A DNA stretch of 64,000 nucleotides from Wenzhouxiangella sp. XN79A (GCF_012272825.1 NZ_JAAWWS010000153.1:62001-126000), one strand, 5' to 3'; counted from the first letter of the stretch, positions 1 through 8,836 are shown. Notes: generated by a model not told the origin, from the sequence alone. Translations and numbers: made by a program.

Positions 1-552
1 GCGCGTACCGGTGGGGGTTTGCCCTCCGGTGAGGGTCGTGGCGCGGAAAATCGCGCAGTGCCGCGGAGAAGGAAGGGCTTGCCTGGGTACAGAGGCATTG
101 GAACCTGAAGCGAAGCCGGATCATTGCCGGTGGCTCGGTTCGAACACAGGCCGCTTCGCTCGACGGTTGTGGCCGACCAGCGACACACCGGCCTGGCCCT
201 GGCTTCGCGGATGCATCCGGGGCCACTGTAACCCGCAGCCGGAGCGAGCCCGGCCGCTTCGCAGACACCGGCCCACCATCATTGCCCGCAAGCCACTGCC
301 CGTTCCGCCGCCTGTAAGAGCGCTTTTGCCTACTTTTGTCGCGACTGACAAAAACAGGTCGCCAGAAAGCGCGAAGCGCGTGGCGAAATGCTTGTAGCCA
401 GAACCCCGGCAAAGCCGCCAGACGCGGCTTCAACGAAACCGGCAGAAAGCAAACACCCCTCGGCCGTATCCAGACCGCGAGCCAGGCTCAGTTCGAGTCA
501 GATCGACTGGATCGGCGCCGATCGAGCTCGACTCGACCGTCGACGCTGCCCC
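1..552. other. Stretch without a recognisable gene
   Basis: I find no reading frame here that looks like a protein family and no RNA gene. Short open frames exist on both strands but are arginine/proline/alanine-rich translations typical of GC-rich non-coding DNA. The part around 331-380 contains a short inverted repeat, listed separately. The minus-strand gene to the right ends at 553, so this is its downstream flank. Confidence 0.6.
321..395. repeat. Probable dispersed intergenic repeat with a TTTTGTC/GACAAAA stem
   Basis: TTTTGTC at 334-340 pairs with GACAAAA at 347-353 across a 6-base loop. It is followed by AGGTCGCC and a GCGCGAAGCGCG palindrome (370-381). Related TACTTTTGTC-type hairpins are, from memory, scattered in intergenic DNA of Xanthomonadaceae and relatives. 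Only one copy is visible here, so calling it dispersed is inference. Confidence 0.35.
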
Positions 553-1716
553 TCAGAACGCATTCAATCCGGTCAATTCCCGCCCCACCACCAGCTGATG
601 GATGGTCTCGGTGCCCTCGTAGGTGATCACCGACTCCAGGTTCAGCATGTGACGGATCGGAACGTATTCCAGGGTGATGCCGGAGCCGCCGAGCAGGTCG
701 CGGCATTCGCGGGCGATGTCGAGCGCCATGCGCACGTTGTTCCACTTGGCGAGGCTGACCTGGGTCGGGTGCATCCTGCCGGCGTCCTTCAGGCGGCCGA
801 GGCGCAGCGAGATCAGCTGGGCGGCGGTGATGCGGCGGGCCATGTCGGCCAGGCGCAGCTGAACGGCCTGGTTGGCGGCCAGCGGGCGTTTGAACAGTTC
901 GCGGTCGGCGGTGTAGCGCAGGGTCTCGTCGAGGCAGGCCTGGGCGGCCCCGATCGGACCCCAGGTAATGCCGTAGCGGGCCTGGTTCAGGCACGAAAGC
1001 GGCCCCTTCAGCCCCTTGACCTTGGGCAGCCGATTGGACTCCGGCACCCGGACGTTATCGAAATACAGTTCCGAGGTCACCGACGCGCGAAGCGACATCT
1101 TGGCCTTGATGTCGCGTGCCTCGAAGCCCCTGGAGTCGGTCTCGACGATGAAGCCCTGGATGCCGTCCTCGGTGCGCGCCCAGACGATCGCGATCTGTGC
1201 CAGCGTCCCGTTGGTGATCCACATCTTGGCGCCGTTGAGGATCCAGTCCTCGCCGTCGCGCCTGGCGTGGGTCTTCATGTTGGCCGGATCCGATCCGCCG
1301 TGCGGTTCGGTCAGACCGAAGCAGCCGATCACCTCGCCAGCCGCCATCTTCGGCAGCCAGGTTTCCTTCTGCTCTTCCGAGCCGAAGGCGTGAATCGGAT
1401 ACATGCACAGCGAGGACTGCACCGACACGAAGCTGCGAAGCCCGGAATCGCCGCGCTCGAGTTCCTGGCAGATCAGTCCGTAGCTGACGCCGTTCAGTCC
1501 CGCGCAACCGTAGCCCTCGAGGCTGGATCCGAGCAGGCCCAGGTCGGCGATCTCGGGAATCAGCTCGGTCGGGAAGCGCCCCTCGTCGAAGCACTCGGCA
1601 ATGATCGGCAGCGCCTTCTGGTCGACGAAACGGGCCACCGATTCGCGGATCATCCGCTCCTCGTCGGTCAGTTCGTCGGCAATGGAATACAGGTCGAGGG
1701 GATCGAGAGAATGCAT
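553..1716 (-). CDS. gcdH: Glutaryl-CoA dehydrogenase (acyl-CoA dehydrogenase family)
   Basis: A flavoprotein expected to oxidise and decarboxylate glutaryl-CoA to crotonyl-CoA in lysine/tryptophan breakdown. The 387-residue length fits the family. Visible are the acyl-CoA dehydrogenase blocks FGLTEPHGGSDP (FAD/substrate loop), KMWITNG, and the C-terminal TYEGTETIHQLVVGRELTG, which carries the catalytic glutamate in the YEGT form used by glutaryl-CoA dehydrogenases. I start it at the ATG giving MHSLDPLDLYS at 1716. The frame stays open upstream to 1944 but that stretch does not resemble the family and overlaps the divergent cytochrome gene. It stands alone and is transcribed away from the cytochromes. 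A different short-chain acyl-CoA dehydrogenase is the main alternative. Confidence 0.88.
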   Translation of the reverse strand: MHSLDPLDLYSIADELTDEERMIRESVARFVDQKALPIIAECFDEGRFPTELIPEIADLGLLGSSLEGYGCAGLNGVSYGLICQELERGDSGLRSFVSVQSSLCMYPIHAFGSEEQKETWLPKMAAGEVIGCFGLTEPHGGSDPANMKTHARRDGEDWILNGAKMWITNGTLAQIAIVWARTEDGIQGFIVETDSRGFEARDIKAKMSLRASVTSELYFDNVRVPESNRLPKVKGLKGPLSCLNQARYGITWGPIGAAQACLDETLRYTADRELFKRPLAANQAVQLRLADMARRITAAQLISLRLGRLKDAGRMHPTQVSLAKWNNVRMALDIARECRDLLGGSGITLEYVPIRHMLNLESVITYEGTETIHQLVVGRELTGLNAF

Positions 1717-1831
1717 GGGTCGGAACGCTCCGATGACGTGCGGATTTACGGTCGATGCCGTGCGGGCCCGGGTTGCGGCAGGGTCGCCCGGCGGACCGCC
1801 GGATTCTGGGATGGAATTGTACACGCAGCAC

Positions 1832-1860
1832 CTGCATGCAAGGTGGACGCCGGCTATAAT
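1832..1860 (+). promoter_or_regulatory. Candidate sigma-70 promoter for the tandem cytochrome genes
   Basis: A perfect TATAAT lies at 1855-1860. A weak -35 (CTGCAT, 1832-1837) sits 17 bases upstream. An in-frame ATG at 1859 lies inside the -10 box, which argues that the cytochrome starts at the later ATG at 1895. Confidence 0.5.
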
Positions 1861-1894
1861 GTCGCGATTGCTCGAACATGCGGAAACCACTCTG

Positions 1895-2215
1895 ATGCGA
1901 CGCTCATTGATTGCCCTCGCGCTGCTGCTCGGGGCCCCGATCACTGCTGCCGCCGAAGGCGACGAGGCCCGCGGCAGGATCCTGGCCTACACCTGCTCCG
2001 GCTGCCACGGAATCCCGTTCTACAACAACACCTATCCGACCTACACGGTGCCGAGACTCGGCGGGCAGAACGAGGGCTACATCGTCAGCGCCCTCAAGGC
2101 CTATCGTGCCGGTCAACGCAAGCATCCGAGCATGCAGGCGCAGGCCAATACGCTGTCGGACCAGGACATCGCCGACATCGCCGCCTACCTGACCGCACTG
2201 GGAGAGGACGCATGA
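1895..2215 (+). CDS. Periplasmic monoheme cytochrome c (class I)
   Basis: A 106-residue exported electron carrier. Residues 1-20 form a signal peptide ending in TAAA. The heme-binding motif CSGCH is at residues 34-38. A likely axial methionine lies in KHPSM, followed by the SDQDIADIAAYL helix typical of cytochrome c4/c553-like proteins. The start at 1895 is preferred because the upstream ATG overlaps the -10 element and would put a charged leader before the signal peptide. Its TGA overlaps the ATG of the next cytochrome (ATGA), so the two are translated as a pair. The redox partner cannot be told from the sequence. Confidence 0.87.
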   Translation: MRRSLIALALLLGAPITAAAEGDEARGRILAYTCSGCHGIPFYNNTYPTYTVPRLGGQNEGYIVSALKAYRAGQRKHPSMQAQANTLSDQDIADIAAYLTALGEDA

Positions 2216-2574
2216 ACACGGGCACGACGCTGGATACGACGATCCGCAGGCTTTCCGCGCTGACCGCCGCCCTGCTGCTTGTCGGCACCGCGACCACGGC
2301 GGTGGCCGGAAACCCGCAGCGCGGGCTCGAGAAATCGCAGGTCTGCCAGTCCTGCCATGGCCGCAACGGCGACGAAGCGCTTCAGGACGATTATCCGATC
2401 CTGGCCGGCCAGCATGCCGACTACCTCGAGCATGCGCTGCGCAGCTACCGGGACGGCACGCGGGAGAACGCGATCATGGCCGGCTTCGCGGCCACCCTCA
2501 GCGATCAGGACATCGCCGACCTGGCGGCCTGGTACGCCAGCCAGGACGGCCTGACCGAGCTTTCCTTCGACTAG
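2212..2574 (+). CDS. Periplasmic monoheme cytochrome c, second of a tandem pair
   Basis: A 120-residue class I cytochrome c. After a longer polar N-terminus comes a hydrophobic signal segment (about residues 14-32). CQSCH is at residues 45-49. A likely axial methionine follows in AIMAGFAATLSDQDIADLAAWYASQ. The SDQDIADLAAW end block is shared with the upstream protein, so the pair may have arisen by duplication, or the two may act like the halves of a diheme cytochrome c4. It overlaps the preceding gene by 4 bases. Downstream is about 210 bases without a visible gene or strong terminator for this strand. Confidence 0.87.
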   Translation: MNTGTTLDTTIRRLSALTAALLLVGTATTAVAGNPQRGLEKSQVCQSCHGRNGDEALQDDYPILAGQHADYLEHALRSYRDGTRENAIMAGFAATLSDQDIADLAAWYASQDGLTELSFD

Positions 2575-2785
2575 CGGGCCATGCAACAAATCAGGTAACG
2601 CTCAGAGCCACTGGGCCGGCGCGAATCAAGGCGCGTTTCGCAGGGAATGGCATGCTGTATTTCCGAGCGAGGACGATTCGCTGTGCGGACAAGGACCAAG
2701 CAAGGGCGCGAGCTCATTCATGAATAATGCGGGCTAATCTCCAGGCCTGGGTCGGCCCGTTCGGGCACCGCGACCACGCGCGATG

Positions 2786-2811
2786 AACGCCCCGGCTTCG
2801 ACCGGGGCGTT
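2786..2811 (-). terminator. Hairpin downstream of nfuA, probable terminator
   Basis: A perfect 10-base stem (AACGCCCCGG / CCGGGGCGTT) with a 6-base loop lies just after the nfuA stop. The T-tract on the minus strand is poor (TTC after the stem), so termination strength is uncertain. It could also act for the cytochrome transcript on the other strand. Confidence 0.5.
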
Positions 2812-2817
2812 CGCGTA

Positions 2818-3393
2818 TCAGTAGTAGGGGTTGCGCCCCGACGAATGATCGGTCGCGTCGAGCACCTCGCGGATCTCCGGGACGGCCTCACGCAGCTGGG
2901 TCTCGATGCCCTGCTTGAGCGTAACGTCGACCATGCCGCAGCCGTGGCAGCCGCCGCCGAACTGCAGCACCACGTCCCGCTGCTCGGTGACTTCGACCAG
3001 CCCGACCCGGCCACCGTGGCTGGCCACCATCGGGTTGACCCGGGTATCGAGCACCCAGGCCACGCGTTCGTCGAGCGGCGCATCGTCGGCCGGCGCCTGC
3101 CCCTTCAGGCCCGGCGCACGGATGCTCAGCTCACCGCCGGTGTCGTCGCGCTCGAAGTCGATCATCGCACCGCGCAGCGACTCCCCGCTGGCGGGCTCGA
3201 CGAACAGCGTGAAGTCGCCGCAGTCGATCGCGACGTCCTCGGCCTGCTCCTGGCCGACCGGACAGTAGTTCAGTTCGACGTCGGCGTTCGGCGTGCCGGG
3301 GTGATGGACCACCAGTCGCAGCCCCGTGTGCGGCGGCTGTTCGGAAAGCAGGTGGTTGAAATAATCGCGAGCACTGGGAGTGACGGTCAGCAT
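2818..3393 (-). CDS. nfuA: Fe/S biogenesis protein NfuA
   Basis: A 191-residue iron-sulfur cluster carrier that transfers 4Fe-4S clusters to apoproteins. The N-terminal half (about residues 1-95) is the degenerate A-type HesB-like domain. The C-terminal half is the NifU/Nfu domain with the cluster-binding CHGCG (Cys149 and Cys152) inside the FGGGCHGCGMVDVTLK block. Length matches E. coli NfuA (191). It stands alone, separated by about 45 bases from the esterase gene upstream and followed by a hairpin. A separate SufU-like scaffold lies at 46647-47072, so this genome encodes at least two cluster-handling proteins outside a classical isc/suf block. Confidence 0.93.
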   Translation of the reverse strand: MLTVTPSARDYFNHLLSEQPPHTGLRLVVHHPGTPNADVELNYCPVGQEQAEDVAIDCGDFTLFVEPASGESLRGAMIDFERDDTGGELSIRAPGLKGQAPADDAPLDERVAWVLDTRVNPMVASHGGRVGLVEVTEQRDVVLQFGGGCHGCGMVDVTLKQGIETQLREAVPEIREVLDATDHSSGRNPYY

Positions 3394-3438
3394 CGGCGTG
3401 GCAGAGGTTGAAGTCCGCCCGCAGTATATCGCACCGAT

Positions 3439-4494
3439 TCAGTCCTGTTTGAGACGGGCCGCAATCCAGGGCAGCGAATGGTCGAACCGCCAATCGAGCC
3501 CACTGTGGGTGCCATCGAACTCCTCGTGGTGGTGGGCGATGCCGGCCGCGTCGAGACGCTGATGGAATTGCCGGGTCCCGTAGTGGATGAAGTACTGGTC
3601 GCGCCGACCGGCGTCGATCCAGAGACCGCGCAGCTCACCCAGCGCCTCCAGCGCCTCGCCGTTCCAGCGCACCGGATCGAAGTCCAGCCAGCGCGCCCAG
3701 ATCGCATCGTCCAATCTCGCGGTGTGCAGGTCGAACGGCAGCGCCAGACCCAATGGGCGGTCCGGCTCCGGCGAATAGCTGGCGGCCAGGCACAGCGTCA
3801 TCAGCGCATGGAACGATCGCCCGGACGGGCGGCGGGCACGCCAGAAGGCACGGACGAAAGCTTCGACGTCACCGTCGTACAGGGCCAGTTCGTCGCAGAC
3901 CGCGGCGAAGTCGCGCTGGTAGACGCGGTCGAAGCCGGCGTCCCCGGCGTGACTGGCCACGGCACCGAACAGGCCCGGCCGCGTGCGAGCCAGGTGCAGC
4001 GCGCCGAAGCCGCCGGAGGACTTGCCGAACGCGGCGCGCCCGGCGGCCTCGGCGACCGTGCGGTAACGGCGGTCGACGCTCGGCACCAGCTCTTCGGCGA
4101 TGTGCCGGGCGTAGTCGCCGATCGACGGTGAGTCGACGAACTGGTTGCCACCCAGCGCGGTGTAACTGTCGGGCATCACGCACAACAGCGGCGGCAGGCG
4201 GCCGCCGGCGATCAGTCGGTCGAGGCGCTCGGGCAGCGACTCGCCGTGGTTCTTCCAGGCCACCTGCGCCTGACCGGAGCTGGTGTAGGCGGCCAGCGAG
4301 TACAGCACGGGAAAAGCCCGGTCGGTGTCGTCGTAGCCCGGCGGCAGGTAGACGTGTACGTCCCGCGTCGAGGGATCGCCGAGCGGATTGCCGGCCAGAC
4401 AGGCCGAATCCAGCGCGAAGCGATCGACCCGGCCGACCGAAGCGGGGCGCGCCGGGCGCAGCGGAACCTCGTGCGGCGCGTCCGGTGGCGTCAT
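3439..4494 (-). CDS. Putative esterase, alpha/beta hydrolase (esterase D / enterochelin esterase-like)
   Basis: A 351-residue cytoplasmic hydrolase with no signal peptide. It has the putative-esterase fold: VYLPPGYDDTDRAFPVLYSL near the N-terminus, a nucleophile elbow GKSSGGFGA (Ser within GxSxG), and a C-terminal FDGTHSGLDWRFDHSLPW supplying the histidine. It lacks the GHSMGGHG elbow of the S-formylglutathione hydrolase found at 49916. Its ATG overlaps the stop of the WbpM-like gene (ATGA), so it is the last gene of that transcription unit. That link suggests, but does not prove, a role in surface polysaccharide or acyl-group processing. The substrate is unknown. Confidence 0.75.
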   Translation of the reverse strand: MTPPDAPHEVPLRPARPASVGRVDRFALDSACLAGNPLGDPSTRDVHVYLPPGYDDTDRAFPVLYSLAAYTSSGQAQVAWKNHGESLPERLDRLIAGGRLPPLLCVMPDSYTALGGNQFVDSPSIGDYARHIAEELVPSVDRRYRTVAEAAGRAAFGKSSGGFGALHLARTRPGLFGAVASHAGDAGFDRVYQRDFAAVCDELALYDGDVEAFVRAFWRARRPSGRSFHALMTLCLAASYSPEPDRPLGLALPFDLHTARLDDAIWARWLDFDPVRWNGEALEALGELRGLWIDAGRRDQYFIHYGTRQFHQRLDAAGIAHHHEEFDGTHSGLDWRFDHSLPWIAARLKQD

Positions 4495-6377
4495 CCCAGC
4501 GGAATCACCTTGCGCTCGCGCGGCGGAACGCGCTCGAGCTCGGGCACCAGCGCCATCAGCACGTCGCGGATCGCTTCGGAGTCGTACTCGCGTACCGCCC
4601 GCTCGCCGCGCTTGACCAGGTCGGCCAGCCCGGACACTCCGGTGTGAGCATTGCGGGCCAGCAGGATCTTTTCGTGGCCGGTCTTGGCATAGGCCTCGTG
4701 CTCGTGGAACAACTCCTCGAACAGCTTCTCGCCGGGCCGCAACCCGGTGTAGACGATCTCGATGTCGCGGCCCGGCTCCTTGCCGGCCAGCCGGATCAGC
4801 TGCTCGGCCAGGTAGCTGATCCGGACCGGCTCGCCCATATCGAGCACGAACACTTCACCGCCCTCGCCCAGCACCGCGGCCTGCATGATCAACTGACCGG
4901 CCTCGGCGATGGTCATGAAATAGCGCGAGATTTCCGGATGCGTGACGGTGACCGGCCCCCCGGCCCGAATCTGTTCATTGAACAGCGGTACCACCGAGCC
5001 GGTCGAGTTCAGCACGTTGCCGAAACGAACCGTGATGAATCGGGTCGAGGATTCCCGGTTGCACGACTGGCAGTACAGTTCGGCGACCCGCTTGGTGGCG
5101 CCCATCACGTTGCATGGATTGACCGCCTTGTCGGTAGAAATCAGGACGAAGGTGGACACACCGTGACGCTGGGCCGCGTCGGCCATCCGGACCGTGCCGA
5201 TCACGTTGTTGCGGAACGCCTCTCGGACCTGGTTCTGCAGCATCGGCAGGTGTTTGTAGGCGGCCGCGTGGAAGATCACTTGCGGCTTGTGACGCGAGAC
5301 CATGCGTTCGACCGTGGCCGGATCGCAGACGTCGCCGAGCACGGTGTCGACGACCAGGTCGCGGAATTCCTTGCGCAGCCGGTAGTCGATCCTGTAGAGG
5401 TTGTATTCGGAGCTGTCGAGCACGACCAGGCCGGCCGGATCGAGGCGCGCGATCTGGCGGCACAGCTCGGCGCCGATCGATCCGCCTCCGCCGGTGACCA
5501 GCACGCGCTTGCCGGCCAGGCCCGAACGGATCGCGTTCCAGTCCAGTGAGACCGGATCGCGGCCGAGCAGGTCATCGATGGCGACCGGTTTGAGATCTTC
5601 GAAGCGGGTGATGCTGGCGCCGAGCTCCTTGAGCGTCGGCAGCGTCTTGAATTCCACCCCGGCCTGCTCGCAGCGCTCGACGATGCGCTGCATCTGGGTA
5701 TTGGTGGCCGACGGGATCGCGATCACCGCCAGGTCGATCGCCGCTTCGCGAACCACACGGGGCAGTCGATCGATACCGCCGATCACCGGCACACCGTCGA
5801 TCTCGGTGTTGCGAAGGCGGCTGCTGTCGTCGAGGAAGCCGACCACTTCGAACCCGCCCCGGCGACGCAGCTCGGGCAGCAGCAACCGGGCCGAACGGCC
5901 GGCGCCGAGAATCAGCGTGCGCTGGCTGGCGCGGCGCCAGCGGACTTCGGTGCGCATGTCCTTGATGGTGCGGAACACCAGTCGCGGCAGGCCGAGGGCC
6001 AGCAGCAGCAGGGTCGGATACAGCCAAAGCATCGGGGCCAGCTCGCGCACCGCGACATCCATGGTCAGCAGCACCGCGGCCGCGGCCACCGCCCCGAGCA
6101 GCGAGGCGCGAACGAGGTTGCCCAGATCCGGAAGACTGGCGAAGCGCCACAGCCCGCGGTACAGACCGACGCGCCAGTAGATCAATGCCTGCAGGCCCAG
6201 CAGGAGTGCGATTTCGGCGCCCGACCGAAGCAGCGAGGGCCAGGCCACCTCGAACGCGGCGGCGGCGACCCAGCGAGCGGCCAGCCAGGCGACCACCAGG
6301 GCCAGCAGGTCGTGGACGATCACGAAGGCTCGGATGTTGTGGTACCGGGGCGCCCGTCGCAGTGCACGAAGATTCAT
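4491..6377 (-). CDS. Membrane nucleoside-diphosphate-sugar dehydratase, WbpM/CapD/FlaA1 family
   Basis: A 628-residue inner-membrane enzyme expected to carry out 4,6-dehydration of a UDP-HexNAc for O-antigen or capsule sugars. About four transmembrane helices occupy the first ~140 residues (from MNLRALRRAPRYHNIR). A first nucleotide-binding region follows (GAGRSARLLLPELR, then VVGFLDDSS). The catalytic short-chain dehydrogenase domain has RVLVTGGGGSIGAE, ISTDKAVNPCNVMGATKR (the Ser-Met-Lys type site) and a LRPGEKLFEE tail. The start at 6377 is the ATG that overlaps the upstream stop (ATGA) and begins the first membrane segment; the open frame upstream is not family-like. It follows a WbpL-like transferase, the same order as at the end of Pseudomonas O-antigen loci. 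Confidence 0.88.
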   Translation of the reverse strand: MNLRALRRAPRYHNIRAFVIVHDLLALVVAWLAARWVAAAAFEVAWPSLLRSGAEIALLLGLQALIYWRVGLYRGLWRFASLPDLGNLVRASLLGAVAAAAVLLTMDVAVRELAPMLWLYPTLLLLALGLPRLVFRTIKDMRTEVRWRRASQRTLILGAGRSARLLLPELRRRGGFEVVGFLDDSSRLRNTEIDGVPVIGGIDRLPRVVREAAIDLAVIAIPSATNTQMQRIVERCEQAGVEFKTLPTLKELGASITRFEDLKPVAIDDLLGRDPVSLDWNAIRSGLAGKRVLVTGGGGSIGAELCRQIARLDPAGLVVLDSSEYNLYRIDYRLRKEFRDLVVDTVLGDVCDPATVERMVSRHKPQVIFHAAAYKHLPMLQNQVREAFRNNVIGTVRMADAAQRHGVSTFVLISTDKAVNPCNVMGATKRVAELYCQSCNRESSTRFITVRFGNVLNSTGSVVPLFNEQIRAGGPVTVTHPEISRYFMTIAEAGQLIMQAAVLGEGGEVFVLDMGEPVRISYLAEQLIRLAGKEPGRDIEIVYTGLRPGEKLFEELFHEHEAYAKTGHEKILLARNAHTGVSGLADLVKRGERAVREYDSEAIRDVLMALVPELERVPPRERKVIPLG

Positions 6378-7408
6378 TCGTCTTCTCTCTCTGCCTGTGC
6401 CCGTTGCCTGGCCAGAAACCAGACCGCGAGCAGGAAGACCCCTGTCGTCAATGCGACCCACCCCTCCCGGTCCGGCCGGACCACCGCGACCACGAAAGCC
6501 GGCGCAACGACCAAGACGTTGAGCCCGGCCAACGCGATCAGAACCCTTCGATGAGTCCAACCGCTCCTGATCAGGCATTGGTAGGCGTGCTCGCGGTGCG
6601 GAGTATACCACCGGGCCCCGCGAACCGAACGCCAGACCAGGGTCGCGGTGGCATCGACGACGAACGGCGAGACCGCAATGAACGCGGCCCAGACCGAAAG
6701 GTGCCCCGCGGCGCTGCCGATCAGCGCCAGGGCCCCGAGCACGAAGCCCAGCGTCAGCGAACCGGAGTCGCCGAGGAAGATGCGCGCCGGCGGGCGGTTC
6801 CAGACCAGGAATGCCGCGGACGCTGCGGCCAGCGCAGCGGCCGTGGCCGCCGGCAGCGCGGCGCCGGCGCGATCGAACGCCCAGGCCATCAGCAGGCCGG
6901 CCGCAAGCGCTTCGAGCGCGGCCAACCCGTCGCTGCCGTCCATGAAATTGAACAGGTTCATCATCCAGACCACCGCCGGCACCGCCAGCAGCGACCAGAG
7001 CAACGGCACCGCGACCTCGACGCCGTTGAGCGAGATCGACGGCACCCCACCGACCGCGGCCACCGAGACCGAGGCCACCGCAAGCTGCACCGGCAGCCTC
7101 ACCCGCACCGGCAGCGGGCGATGGTCGTCCCAGGCCCCGAGCAACGCGACAACTGCGATGCCCACGGTCAGGACGACCCAGATGACAACGTGCTCGCTGC
7201 CGGCCGCGCCACCGGCGCCGATCAGCATCAGCGCCGCGAGCAGGCCGAGCGCCAGCGCCACGCCGCCGCCGCGGGCGACCGGACGGTCGTGACTCCGCCG
7301 CGGGCCGGGTCGGTCGATCAGACCGCGCCGCGACACATAGCGATGCACGATCGGCAGCAGGAGCAGGGTCAGGACGGCCGCGATCACGGCCGACAGCGTC
7401 GCCGTCAT
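6374..7408 (-). CDS. Undecaprenyl-phosphate glycosyl-1-phosphate transferase, WecA/WbpL (MraY) family
   Basis: A 344-residue polytopic membrane enzyme that would start O-antigen synthesis by moving a sugar-1-phosphate to undecaprenyl phosphate. Family motifs are present: NLFNFMDGSDGLAALEA (catalytic aspartates), FLGDSGSLTLGFVLGALAL, and the cytoplasmic HREHAYQCL histidine loop characteristic of WecA/WbpL rather than MraY. The ATG at 7408 overlaps the lapB stop (ATGA), and the gene's own stop overlaps the WbpM-like start. No glycosyltransferases, wzx or wzy are next to it, so the rest of the pathway must be elsewhere. Confidence 0.88.
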   Translation of the reverse strand: MTATLSAVIAAVLTLLLLPIVHRYVSRRGLIDRPGPRRSHDRPVARGGGVALALGLLAALMLIGAGGAAGSEHVVIWVVLTVGIAVVALLGAWDDHRPLPVRVRLPVQLAVASVSVAAVGGVPSISLNGVEVAVPLLWSLLAVPAVVWMMNLFNFMDGSDGLAALEALAAGLLMAWAFDRAGAALPAATAAALAAASAAFLVWNRPPARIFLGDSGSLTLGFVLGALALIGSAAGHLSVWAAFIAVSPFVVDATATLVWRSVRGARWYTPHREHAYQCLIRSGWTHRRVLIALAGLNVLVVAPAFVVAVVRPDREGWVALTTGVFLLAVWFLARQRAQAEREDE

Positions 7409-8577
7409 TCGCCCAGCACCCCGCTGACCGGACGGGTGGTCTCCCACTGCCGACAGCTCGGGCACTGCCAGTGCCAGGTGCTGCCGCTGAAGCCGCACTG
7501 CTCGCAGCGGAACCGCGGCTGCCCCTGCATCAGGCGATCCATCAGGCGCGTCAGCAGGTCCGGCTCGATCGCATCGAGCCGATGACCGTGCTGGTTCAGT
7601 AGATCGACCAGGTACTGCAACCCGCGCACGCTGGGCCGCTGTTCGAGCCGCTCGAGCAGGATTTCGATCACACGCCCCGGGTCCCGCTCGACGTCCAGAC
7701 GGGCCAGGCCCAGCAGCGGCGCAATGATCGGGGTCCGCTCCGACAGCTGCGCCAGCCAGGCACGCAGTTCGTCGACCCGATCCCGGCGGCGATGGGTCTC
7801 GATCAGCCGGTCGAGCACCAGCGCGATCAGCTCCGGGTCGCGTTCGCAGGCGGCCCGGTCGGCGCGGATGGCGTCGTCGAATCGTCCTTCGTCGAACGCC
7901 AGGCGTGCCTCGATCAGCGCCGCGCGCGCACAATCGCGCACATAGCCGCGCGCCGAGGCCAGTTGACTGATCGCGGTGTCGCGGTCACCGTCTTCGCGCG
8001 CCGCCTCGGCCAGCTCGCAGTGGAACTGGGCGATCAGCGCGTCGCTCGATTCGCCGGTGACCCGGGCCAGGGTCCGGGCCTGGACGATGGCCCGTGGCCA
8101 GTCCTTTTCCTGCTGGTAGATCGCCAGCAGGTTGCGTACCGCGGTCTCCGAGAACCGGCCCTGTTCGGCCAGCTCCGAATACAGCTTTTCGGCCCGATCG
8201 AGCAGCCCGGCGCGCATGTAGTCTTCGCCCAGCTCCAGCAGCGCCTGGGTGCGGTGCTGCTCGGACAATTGCGGTCGGCTCATGATGTGGCGATGGAAGC
8301 GGATGGCCTTGTCGGTTTCGCCGCGTCGCCGGAACAGGTTGCCCAGGGCCAGGTGGGTTTCGACCGTCTCGGTGTTGATCTCGGCCAGCCGCAGGAAGAC
8401 CTCGATGGCCTTGTCCGGCTGTTCGTTGAGCAGGTAGTTCAGACCCCGGAAGTAGTTCGACGACAGGTCGCTTCGCTGCCGGCGCTCACCGCGACCGAGC
8501 TGCCGACGAGCCAGCCACCACCCGCAACCGGCCGCCACGGGCAGCAGCGCGAGCGCAGCCCACGTCAGTTCACTCAT
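7405..8577 (-). CDS. lapB: Lipopolysaccharide assembly protein B (TPR protein)
   Basis: A 390-residue inner-membrane TPR protein. In E. coli LapB (YciM) binds FtsH and LpxC to control LPS synthesis. It has one N-terminal membrane anchor (SELTWAALALLPVAAGCGWWLARR), then LSSNYFRGLNYLLNEQPDKAIEVF and a run of tetratricopeptide repeats. A C-terminal rubredoxin-like zinc/iron knuckle has two CxxC pairs (FRCEQCGF and WQCPSCRQW). Length agrees with E. coli LapB (389). The start at 8577 overlaps the end of lapA by 8 bases; the upstream in-frame extension reads through lapA and is not used. Confidence 0.93.
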   Translation of the reverse strand: MSELTWAALALLPVAAGCGWWLARRQLGRGERRQRSDLSSNYFRGLNYLLNEQPDKAIEVFLRLAEINTETVETHLALGNLFRRRGETDKAIRFHRHIMSRPQLSEQHRTQALLELGEDYMRAGLLDRAEKLYSELAEQGRFSETAVRNLLAIYQQEKDWPRAIVQARTLARVTGESSDALIAQFHCELAEAAREDGDRDTAISQLASARGYVRDCARAALIEARLAFDEGRFDDAIRADRAACERDPELIALVLDRLIETHRRRDRVDELRAWLAQLSERTPIIAPLLGLARLDVERDPGRVIEILLERLEQRPSVRGLQYLVDLLNQHGHRLDAIEPDLLTRLMDRLMQGQPRFRCEQCGFSGSTWHWQCPSCRQWETTRPVSGVLGE

Positions 8578-8833
8578 CCGTGGACGAAGAGACGCGCAGA
8601 TCGCGCCCGGCGGTCGACGATGCGCGTCGTCGCCCGGTTCGCACGACCAGCCCGCCAAGCAGCAGGCCGACGAGCAGTCCGGCGCCGGACGCGGCCGCCA
8701 CCACGGCACCCAGCGAGGTGGTCCAGCGAACCAGACCGAGATCCAGCGTGACGGGGTCGGCGTTGAGCACACCCAGCACCAGGCCGAGCGCGACGCCGGC
8801 GAGGACGATCAGCGCGAAGAGCCAGCGCAGCAC
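8570..8833 (-). CDS. lapA: Lipopolysaccharide assembly protein A (LapA / DUF1049)
   Basis: An 87-residue inner-membrane protein with two transmembrane helices (about residues 4-24 and 42-64) joined by a short periplasmic loop with NADPVTLDLG. This is the LapA-domain signature. It sits between ihfB (3 bases upstream) and lapB (8-base overlap), the standard gammaproteobacterial arrangement. It partners LapB in LPS assembly control. The C-terminal tail after the second helix is basic then Ser/Thr-rich. Confidence 0.88.
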   Translation of the reverse strand: MLRWLFALIVLAGVALGLVLGVLNADPVTLDLGLVRWTTSLGAVVAAASGAGLLVGLLLGGLVVRTGRRRASSTAGRDLRVSSSTDE

Positions 8834-8836
8834 GAC

